In this document: piece by piece, positions 56,513 to 64,000 of the stretch
Numbering within the stretch: the stretch's first letter is position 1
Layout: the number at the start of each line of letters is the position of its first letter
Origin: Taeniopygia guttata
Taxonomy: Eukaryota > Chordata > Aves > Passeriformes > Estrildidae
Assembly: GCF_048771995.1 (NCBI RefSeq)
Contig: NC_133026.1
Coordinates: 100,905,001 to 100,969,000, forward strand
DNA length: 64,000 bases
Direction: 5' to 3'
Position numbers and translations under genes: made by a program
The notes under the pieces: model-generated
What the model was told of the DNA's origin: nothing
The model's input: the letters and a program-made list of their open reading frames with translations, nothing else
The model's database searches: none

Positions 56513-56646
56513 TGGAAGTGTTCAAGGCCATCTGGGATGGGGGTCTGAGTAACCCGGTCTAGTGAAAGGTGTCTCTGCTCACGGCAGAAGGGTTGGAACT
56601 AGATGGTCTCTGAGGTCCCTTCCAAACCATTCTGTGATTCTATGAT
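56513..56646 (+). mobile_element. CR1 LINE fragment, 3' end
   Basis: The 134 bp match the avian CR1 3' UTR end: TGGAAGTGTTCAAGGCCA at the left, GGTTGGAACTAGATGGTCTC in the middle, and the terminal TTCTGTGATTCTATGAT. It is 5' truncated, as is normal for CR1. It lies in RALBP1 intron 1, antisense to the gene. Confidence 0.92.
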
Positions 56647-57000
56647 GAACAGTAACACACACTTTCTAAACAACATTATCAGGTATGAAACACGACATTT
56701 TTAGAACCTGCTAATCACACTAGATGCAGAAAAATTACAACAACAGTAAGTTGTCTGGGTTTTAAGATAACACTTCTAGGCGAAGGTAAAAGAATAAAAA
56801 TCCCTGACCTCTCCCTCCCCACAAAAAAAAACAAAACAAAAAAAAACAACCAAAAAAAACCCCAAACAAACAACCAAAAACGACCTTGCTAAGAGCCAAC
56901 CCACAGCCCAGACTGAGCTGCAAGGAACCCCGCACGATCCGAAGGGAGCAGACGCCTACGGAAACAGAGTGCACAAGGTGCCCGGCGCCTGCCCCCGTTA

Positions 57001-57130
57001 GATCAGGAGGGAGAGCGCGGGGAACGGAGGGGAGGGAGGAAAGCAAGGGAAGGTAAACAGCAAGGAAAGAAAGGAGAGAGCGAAGGAAGGAGCAGGGAAG
57101 GTGGCGGAGGGGGAGGGAGGGCGAGCAGGA
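57001..57130 (+). repeat. Polypurine tract at the RALBP1 promoter edge
   Basis: About 130 bp of almost pure G and A (GGAGGGAGGAAAGCAAGGGA and similar), pyrimidine on the RALBP1 sense strand. It sits at the intron 1 side of the CpG island. Confidence 0.8.
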
Positions 57131-57307
57131 CCAGAGGGGAAATGGGCGGGGCCTCGGGCAGCCCCGCCCCTCCCGCGAGCAGCCCGCGCCGGCCCCTCCC
57201 CCACCCGGCAGCCGCGGGGCGGTGGCGGCTCGCGCCGCCCGTTGTAGGCACCCCCCCCTTCCTCCGCCCCCGCCCGCCCGGACCCCGGACGGCCCCGCGG
57301 CCCTCAC

Positions 57308-57560
57308 CGGGGTGTCGGGCCGGGCCGGGCCGGCCGCCCGCCCCCCGCGCCCCCGCACTGACCGTCGGGGGTCCCGCTCGCCCGCGCAGCGGCTCCGCCT
57401 CGGCCTCACGCGCGGCGGGCACGCCCCGCCTCGCGCCCCATCCCGCCGCCGCCGCCGCCCGGCGCTCGCAGGGACGGGCGGGGAGCGGCGCGAGCTCACG
57501 CCACCGCGCACGCGCCGCTGCCTCGCTCCGCGCGGCCGTGAGGGCGGGGAGGTGGGGCGG
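57308..57560 (-). other. RALBP1: Probable RALBP1 non-coding exon 1
   Basis: A first exon is required upstream of the ATG exon. The best donor in the island is CCCCG|GTGAGG, so the exon would end at 57308. Other possible donors (GACG|GTCAGT and GGC|GTGAGC) lie further upstream on the - strand. The 5' limit is a guess from promoter motifs, so both ends are uncertain. Confidence 0.4.
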
Positions 57561-57659
57561 GCGGGATTGGGCTCCCTGCGCGCGGAGCACGACGGAAGTT
57601 GTAGTTCCCACTGGGGGGAGCTGCCGGCAGGGGCACTACAGGTTGCTGCTGGCCGCTGC

Positions 57660-57673
57660 ACTACAACTCCCAG
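57660..57673 (+). promoter_or_regulatory. ZNF143/SBS-like site
   Basis: ACTACAACTCCCAG closely matches the known ZNF143 (Staf) core ACTACAATTCCCAG. These sites are typical of CpG-island promoters of housekeeping genes. A partly symmetric GTAGTTCCCA at 57601-57610 lies in the opposite orientation. Confidence 0.6.
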
Positions 57674-57860
57674 CGGCCAGCGCGCTGCGAGGGAGTTCCA
57701 GCTCCTCTGCCCCTCATCGCTGTTGAAGCCCCGCGGGGTCCGGCTGCTTGAGGGGACCCCGGCGGGATACGTGTGCGAAGCCCGCTCAGCAGCCGCCGAG
57801 AGCTGGCAGGCAGCAGGTCCATCAATCCTCTGGGAACACAAGCAACGTAAGCGCCCCTGA

Positions 57861-58505
57861 GCCATGAGCTCAGGGCCCTTGCGGCCACGAACGCCGGGGA
57901 TGTCCTGGGCTGCAGCAGGAAGAGCGCTGCCAGCAGGTCGGGGAAGCTGATCCTGCCCCCCTGTTCAGCACTGGTGGGGCCGCATCTACAGTGCTGTGCC
58001 CAGTTTTGGGCTCCTCAGTACAAGAGAGACATGGAGTTCCTGGAGCAGAGCCAGTGCAGGGCAACAAAGATAATTAAGGGTCTGGAGCATCTCTATTATG
58101 AGGGAAAACGGAGGGAGGTGGACCTGTTCAGCCTTGGGAAGAGACAACTGGGAGGGGACCTCTTCAATGTCTATAAGTATTTGAAGGAGGGACGATGCCA
58201 AGAGGATGCAGCCAGGCTCTTTGCAGTAGTGTCAAGCAGTAGGGTAAGAGGCAACAGGCAGAAACTGATTCACAGAAAGTTCCACTTGGATATGTGAAAG
58301 AACTTCACTGTGCAGGTGACCACGCACTGGAACAGATTTCCCAGAGAGGTTGTGGGGTCTCCCTTGCTGGAGATATTTAAACACCATGTGGGGACACAGT
58401 CCTGTGCTGTGTGCTCTGGAATGATCCTTCTTGAGCAGAGAGGTTGGACTAGGTGACCCCCTGTGGTCTCTTCCAACCTGACCCGTTCTGTTATTTTGAG
58501 ATTCT
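57861..58505 (+). mobile_element. CR1 LINE, 5'-truncated copy with end of ORF2
   Basis: About 645 bp match the end of CR1 ORF2 and its 3' UTR. The segment at 57974-58297 encodes [40 protein letters not shown], then [20 protein letters not shown] and RKFHLDM, the C-terminal CR1 reverse-transcriptase protein signature. The frame then meets a TGA where the family usually has NMRKNFF, so it is dead. The 3' end carries GGTTGGACTAGGTGACC and a degenerate ATTCT repeat. It begins right at the edge of the RALBP1 CpG island. Confidence 0.93.
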
Positions 58506-60337
58506 TTTGGCAGTGATTAAAGATGGGTATGGCCAAGTGAGTTGTGAGGTTACACTAGTCAGAATGGGAGGTCAGCAAACACCACAAGCCATCAGTCTCA
58601 GTGGGAGCTGACACAGCCCCAAAGGTGGGGGCGCCTGGACCACCTTCCATGTGATGTTACTGCTGACAGAATTCCTCTTCCTCCATTCACATGAAGGCTT
58701 CGCTTCATCCACCATAACAAATCTGACCTCCTGAGAGGAGTTACCCACTTCTCTCTACTGCTTTCTGGAATGCGAGAGAAATGGGGAAAGGCTCTGGATG
58801 CTGCTGGAGGTGACCTGTGCCAAGGAACACATCCCCATCTCAAGATGCATCCTGTTTACAGTGATGTTATAAGGAATTTTGTGGGGTTTTTTTGCCTCTT
58901 ACAATGCAAGTTTCTGTTACGTTGAGCACCTGCGTAATTTGAATCCTTTTCAAGATTGCTCATCAACAGGGGAATTTGTTTCAGTCAGAAGCAGGGACGA
59001 TTCATTCCCACAGCCTCGAGCATAATCCCCGGCCTATTGGACACATTAATACTGTGGCAGCGTGCCACCTGCTCCATTTATTCACTTGAGACTCAGTGCT
59101 GCTTAGTCCCTGTCGAATGAGCTCTTTGTGCCACCTCCTGCGGTAATGTAAAAGGTCCCCCACAGGAATTTGTGCTATTCAGTGGAAGCTACAAAAGGGA
59201 GGGTTGTAAACACTCCGATTAGTGTTGGAGCACAGGGATATTGTCTTCACCACTTATTACATAACCTCGCAAATTCCAGTCTCCCTCCTCCTGTCCAGAA
59301 GAAACAGTGTAACAGCAAAGGCTCACCAGGCTATTTAACTTAACATCACAGCTAATGTGTTTCTTTTTTTGTTGTATATAAAGGCCGCCTTACTCCTGGC
59401 AAAAGAAGAGAGAAGGGTTAGTTCTGTAACATCCCGTAGTAATTTGAGATGGTTGCCCATGAGGATCTCCACTTGAAGTGACAGTGGCCAGAGGCTCTCA
59501 GCGCTGAAGAATGTGTATTATTAGAGGCCACTGTCAACAAAAGTTCATGCACAATGGGCTCATCAGCTAATGAGCCCAGAATGAATTTTCTCCCAGATTT
59601 TGAGGACAAACAAATGATTGTATGCAGTGCTGACTATACCAATTTACTGCCATGTGAAACAGATTTGGATGGTTTCTGACTTGCAAAATTCACTGTGGTC
59701 TGGGGCCAACTTACACAGACTGAGGCACTTTCTTACACCCTCAGCTTGCCCCATATTCACTCAGTAAATTCTTACTGCTTTAAAGACAAAGTGAAGCAAG
59801 GATTCTGAGGTGGCAAGCTCTCTTCTTGGAAAATCAGTCTCACTGATGTACCTGAGCTTCATAAAAGTAATAAAATAATAATGGAGGGGAGCTTCAGAAA
59901 GCATTTGGTCAGGGAAAGAAAAGGGAAAAGGCATAGCTGTGTTAATAAATAATTCCTTCCTCCTACTACTACTTCAAGAAAGCCAGTTCTGGAGTTGAGT
60001 TTGTCTTGAACAGATGGGAGTCTAAGTGGGCTGTATAATTCTGGGATAATTTCAGATATGCTGTGTAATTCTCCTTAGCAATGAAGGAATACACAGCAAA
60101 CATAAAAATATTTAGCTTAGGAAAGAAATTAGTTGGCCACAAACTGAAACAAACAAGTGAAACAATGAGAACCTGAAGATACAACAGGAAAACCTAGAAG
60201 TAGTAAATTAGTTCATGCCTTTGGGGAAGAAAGAATGTTGTTCATAGAAATTACCACAGAGCAGGAGAACAGAGCCAAAAATGTGTATGATCCTGAACTC
60301 TGCCTAAGCAACTGCTATGAGCAGTATTATGGACCAA
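58506..60337. other. Intergenic block, possibly conserved non-coding
   Basis: No coding exon recognised. The part from about 58960 to 59620 is complex, non-repetitive sequence with homeodomain-like motifs (TAATCC at 59031, CATTAAT), an NFI-like palindrome TGGCAGCGTGCCA at 59055-59067, a TATATAAAG at 59375-59383 and two inverted repeats. Whether it is conserved can only be shown by alignment. Confidence 0.5.
59479..59577. repeat. Two adjacent inverted repeats (stem-loop potential)
   Basis: TGACAGTGGCC at 59479-59489 pairs exactly with GGCCACTGTCA at 59526-59536 (11-bp stem, 36-base loop). Next to it GGGCTCAT at 59556-59563 pairs exactly with ATGAGCCC at 59570-59577 (8-bp stem, 6-base loop). 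Confidence 0.8.
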
Positions 60338-60460
60338 CAGAATCACAGAATGGTTTGGGATGGAAGGGCCCTTAAAGACCACTTATTTCCAACCCCTCTG
60401 CCCCGGGCAGGAACATCTTCCCCTAGAACAGGTTGCTCAAAGCCAAATAATTCCAAGTTC
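60338..60460 (-). mobile_element. CR1 LINE fragment, 3' end
   Basis: Read on the - strand it gives the CR1 3' UTR: GGCTTTGAGCAACCTGTTC, then GGGGTTGGAAATAAGTGGTC and the end CCATTCTGTGATTCTG. The right boundary (the 5' side of the element) is diverged and uncertain. It lies 30 bp from the solo LTR. Confidence 0.9.
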
Positions 60461-60490
60461 TCTGCGGTAGGAAGAAAGTTTATAAATACT

Positions 60491-60648
60491 TGTCCTAGTT
60501 TAGGTCAAATTTGGGGAAAACCCTCTGGAAGGAGCCCCCAGAAAACAACCCCCCACAGCCCCTCCCCACCCACCTGGTTCGGGAAAAAATTTTCTATGAG
60601 AGAAGTGGAAAAGAACCTGTTTATTCAATGAACAAAGCACCCCCAGCA

Positions 60649-60683
<35 letters not shown>

Positions 60684-61181
60684 AACAACACCAGATGACA
60701 ACAAAACTCTTTCACCACTCTGAAGAGATAAACAAATCCAGAAAGTCTTTCCTGGGAGTGGTTGCCCGGGTCTGGATGCTGGGGATTGCTCTCCAGCACT
60801 GGGGATTTCTGCTGCAGATCACAAAGCGCAGGCTCTCGGTGTTCCTTGGTGCTTCCCAGGTCCCAGTCCGGAGCAGGTTGGATGGTATTCAGGAAAACGA
60901 AAGGAAAGGAAACAGACCAGGGAAAGAATTGGACTGCTTAGCTAAACTAGCTAGGAAGCAAAAGCAAAAGCAGAAGCAAGCAAAGCAAGCAAGCAAAGCC
61001 AGCCAGCCAGCCAGCACTAGCCTCTTCTAGACAGCAGACCATGGTGGGAGGTGAACTGGCTGATAACAAGGCAAAACAAACCTTCACTTTCAGAGTCAGT
61101 TCTGAAAGCACAGAACATAGTATCAAACATAAACAGAACACAGGATTGGAGATACAAACACCATAATGTCACCCTAGGACA
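60491..61181 (-). mobile_element. Solo LTR of an endogenous retrovirus (ERVL-like)
   Basis: A 691-bp element has perfect 8-bp terminal inverted repeats TGTCCTAG and CTAGGACA and an exact 5-bp target-site duplication ATACT at 60486-60490 and 61182-61186. The polyadenylation signal AATAAA is found on the - strand (complement of 60620-60625), near the end beginning at 60491, so the LTR is read on the - strand. A 30-base A-run (T on its sense strand) at about 60651-60680 and a GCAA/CCAG microsatellite at about 60957-61017 lie inside. No internal viral genes adjoin. The 5-bp duplication and termini fit the ERVL-type LTRs common in songbirds; exact flanks suggest a fairly recent insertion. Confidence 0.9.
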
Positions 61182-61186
61182 ATACT

Positions 61187-62497
61187 TAAGCAATTAAAAG
61201 GGTATAAGAAAATTTGAGCCTTGGCCACCTTTACATCTTAGATGTACTTGCCTGAATTAGGGTTTGCTTTGTTTCTAGGAAGATTTTGTATCCAAGTGTG
61301 TTTTCCCATGTGAGTAGCACAAATTTTAATGATGTACTGGTGATTTGGTGAAAGATGTCGTGCCAAGGCAATGTATCAAACCTTGGTAAAAGTGTTCCTT
61401 TTGCCAAGCCCAACAGACATTACCATCCTACAGGAAAATGTTAGGTTGTTGTTTGGCTGTGCTCTGCAGGTACCCCATCAGTACAGGCTGTCCTCTCTTC
61501 TCATTCAGCTCCTCCCAGGCTACGAGTCTCCAGGATTTGCCCATGAAGGTGTAAGTACCAGCTGTAGGACAGGGCACCATGGGTCATGGGGCCGGAGAGA
61601 CTGGAGTGTATCCGTGTTGTGTGGGTCTCTGTGTCACTGTGCAATTGCCAGCAAACTTCAAGTCACTCCAGCCAGCAGGATGAGGGGCTTGGGAGCCAGG
61701 TGTCCAAACAGCCATAATTTTGGGAGGGACACTGGAGTGACCATAGATATATTATTAAAGATACAAGCAGGTGTTCTTATACTATTTTTTTTTTTTAATT
61801 AGATGTGAAATCCATTAAGCATACTAAAAGCAAGCCAGGAACCTTAAGAAATGCCAGGAAAGCAATGTCACATTATGACCTTTGTACTCAAGTGTCTGTA
61901 AGGAAAAACAAACTAAAAAAACCTGAACAAAACAAACCCAAACCCCAAAGCAACTAAACAAAACTTTTTTTTTTCTTTTAAAGAAAGAATAACAAAAGGC
62001 CTTCTACCCCTTTTCAGTCAGACCCCCAACACACTAGGGATTTGTATAATTTCTTACTATATGAATTCCCTTTTTTCTTCCCTTTACATTTGGTGATTTA
62101 CAATTCTATCCCAAAGGACAGTGATAAAAGTGGCCAATGCTTTACCTGGAGAACATTCCTGACTAAAAGAAGTTTTAAAAACATGTTCTTATGTAGGTGG
62201 TGGCTCGATGGTTAACGAGATGTAGGGTGAAATAAGAGACCCCAAAATAAATTGTGATTTTTCCTGCAAAATTAATAAGACTAAATAAACAACTTTCTAA
62301 AATGGTTAGGTTTTCCAGAAAGAACATTTTGAGTATTTATATTTTATGTACAGAAAAATACTTCAAAGCAACACTTTTAGGTATGGAAAAAACTGCTGAA
62401 GAGTTAATTCTCAGTATTATTCTGTACATCTAGATCAGTAACTTTTGTAATATGCTTCCTGGTAATGTTTCCCTGAGAAACTCTTGAAAAAGAACAC
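61187..62497. other. Intergenic sequence between the solo LTR and the next gene's 3' end
   Basis: About 1.3 kb, with an A/C-rich tract near 61908-61985 and a T-run at 61788-61797. The open frame at 61371-61802 on the + strand has no recognisable similarity. Confidence 0.6.
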
Positions 62498-64000
62498 ACG
62501 AGAACCGGTAATATCTTTTTATTAAAATACCTCTTAAAACACTCATCATCATAAAATACACTGGGTGTTGCTGCATGACTTTTGTGTACACACAACACTT
62601 TCAGCAAACTCTAGACAGCATCAGGAATTACAAAAAGTAAGGCAAGCCCCAGAAGTTGTGCACTACCTTCTCTCAGGCCACTACAGACAAGTGTGTTTAC
62701 ATTTTTATGCCATTCCCCACAGCATTTCCTGGACACCTGCTAGGCCGCTCCCCCATCCCTCCCGCTCCCACTTGATTTGACCTCACAGTGAAATTCTGAG
62801 GATGTAAATGGAGACAGTGTCACAGATCCATGAGGCAGCAGGTGCCTGACCAGAAACATCAGCTCTGTTCCTCCCCCAAGAAGATTCTGAGCTACCCTCA
62901 TATTTCCAATAATTTAAGACTGCAAAAATCTGAAGCACGCTAATGACCTCCTGCTTGCTTGATTGCTACGTGTCGCCTGTTTCAGTCAGGAACATTGATG
63001 TATCACCCTCCAGCTACAAACAGTCACAGGTACTCTTAACATATTCTTCCTCTCCATTCATTTTAAGAAATTCTAGCAGAAGAAAATATAATATCATGAG
63101 TTGTAAAATACAGGAATAACAACTCCTCCATTATAAACTAAGTTTTTCTACTTTCGTCTATGATCTTTTATCACTTAACTGTAAGTTTAAAGTGTGAAGA
63201 CATTCCATTATCCACTAGTTCAAAACAATAACATTCATCTTTCAAGTACATCTTTATAGCTGAAAAAGACACTGAAGAAAATAGCATTATTTGACAAGAG
63301 TAGATTTTTCTTTTATTATTATCATTATTCCATCTTATTGAAAGAACTGTATCATGAGAAAAAAAAAAAGAAAAAAACATTCAGGCAACTTTTTCAACAA
63401 AATAAATGTAGTATGACTGCTTTCATGTGTACATGGTACAGATAGACAGATGTAACTAGAAAACAGTTTAATCCCTCTAGCTGAGGTTAATGAGAGAAAA
63501 ATGAATAGTCAAGTTCTTTTTGTGTTTGCATATGCATATATGCATAAAAATTGAAGGAGTTAAAACCTACATTACTATAAATACAAAAAGCTGATCATTA
63601 ACTACTCATACACTTTATCCTTGTACTTAGTACCATTATCAGTGGACACCTTAAATCAGTCATAGTGGCTGCTATGTAACTGTCAACATATAAAACTCTT
63701 ACTTAGAAAAATGGACAATGTTCTAAACTCAGAGCACTTTAACTTTGCCTTTGCAGACACATATTCCCTTCTTCACTGACAAAAATTGATGGGGAAAAAA
63801 ATAAATTTAATAATAATAAAAATGTTTTGGAATAAATATTCACAGGAAATTACTAAATGGGAACATGCTTGCTGCCAGCTGCTCAGCTGGCAGACCTGTA
63901 CCACTTGCTTGTTCCCGTCATTTCATTCTTTATTCCTTTAGTCATTAAATTCATCGTAGCCTTTCATGTTTCCTTTACTACACTAAATGTTCAGGGTTTA
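62498..64000 (-). other. Probable 3' UTR of the next - strand gene (TWSG1 by synteny)
   Basis: On the - strand TTTTAATAAAAAG (signal complement of 62518-62523) is followed by a GT/T-rich stretch (GTTCTCGTGTGTTC), the layout of a cleavage site. The region to the right is AT-rich with no coding frame, as a long 3' UTR would be. In human the gene upstream of RALBP1 in the same direction is TWSG1. No TWSG1 coding sequence is visible, so the identity is inference. Confidence 0.35.

Larger units (their letters stand above)
41054..57300 (-). other. RALBP1: RALBP1 intron 1 (large, 5' UTR intron)
   Basis: About 16 kb between the CpG-island exon 1 and the ATG exon. It contains C/T-rich blocks (about 42690-43600 and 46570-46990), a 41-bp-period duplication at 49370-49440, a short tandem/inverted repeat at 56167-56227, a CR1 fragment at 56513-56646, an A/C-rich tract at 56820-56882 and a purine tract at 57001-57130. 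I found no coding exon here. Small alternative exons cannot be excluded by eye. Confidence 0.75.
56990..57730 (-). promoter_or_regulatory. RALBP1: CpG island and promoter of RALBP1
   Basis: The stretch is very GC-rich with abundant CpG, unlike the AT-rich surroundings, and lies upstream of the RALBP1 ATG exon. Visible sites include an NRF1-like CGCGCACGCGC at 57505-57515, an ETS-like CGGAAG at 57593-57598 fused to TTGTAGTTCCCA, and a ZNF143-like ACTACAACTCCCAG at 57660-57673. There is no TATA box near the likely start. Transcription probably begins at several points around 57480-57600. Confidence 0.85.

Noticed and set aside
56762-57865. 367-codon open frame on the - strand, with overlapping 190-210-codon frames on both strands
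   Set aside because: It lies in the CpG island, where stop codons are rare by composition. The translation is Arg/Pro/Ala/Gly-rich low-complexity with no domain, and it covers the RALBP1 promoter.
60500-60799. Open frames on both strands around the A-run
   Set aside because: They fall inside the solo LTR, which does not encode a protein here.

Overview
The window is vertebrate nuclear DNA, almost certainly from a bird. It has intron-rich genes, truncated CR1 LINE copies with the avian 3' end (a short repeat of the type ATTCTATGA), and short solo LTRs of endogenous-retrovirus type. I see no bacterial, plasmid or phage features. The LTR types suggest a neoavian, perhaps passerine, host; that is an inference.

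Layout. Positions 1-17208 on the + strand hold the last nine coding exons of PPP4R1 (regulatory subunit 1 of protein phosphatase 4), entered from inside an intron. The 3' UTR ends near 18090. Positions 18100-24000 are an intergenic gap between two convergent genes. Positions 24005-57.6 kb on the - strand hold the whole of RALBP1 (RalA-binding protein 1, also called RLIP76). It has nine coding exons that join without a frame error into 654 residues, a ~1.5 kb 3' UTR, a large first intron, and a promoter in a CpG island at 57.0-57.7 kb. Positions 57.86-61.2 kb are repeat-rich intergenic DNA: a CR1 copy touching the CpG island, another CR1 fragment, and a solo LTR. Between the repeats lies a complex block near 59.0-59.6 kb that may be regulatory. 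From about 62.5 kb to the end there is probably the 3' UTR of a further - strand gene. By vertebrate synteny that would be TWSG1, but no coding exon is in view.

The tail-to-tail arrangement of PPP4R1 and RALBP1 matches the order on human chromosome 18p11. The two genes are not known to act together; the arrangement is inherited synteny. All splice junctions I placed are GT-AG and keep the reading frame.

I found no undescribed multi-gene system. The items most worth a second look are two solo LTRs with exact target-site duplications, a long AT-rich palindrome in RALBP1 intron 2, a CR1 insertion at the edge of the RALBP1 promoter, nested hairpins in a possible conserved non-coding block, and a residue change in a proposed nucleotide-binding motif of RALBP1.
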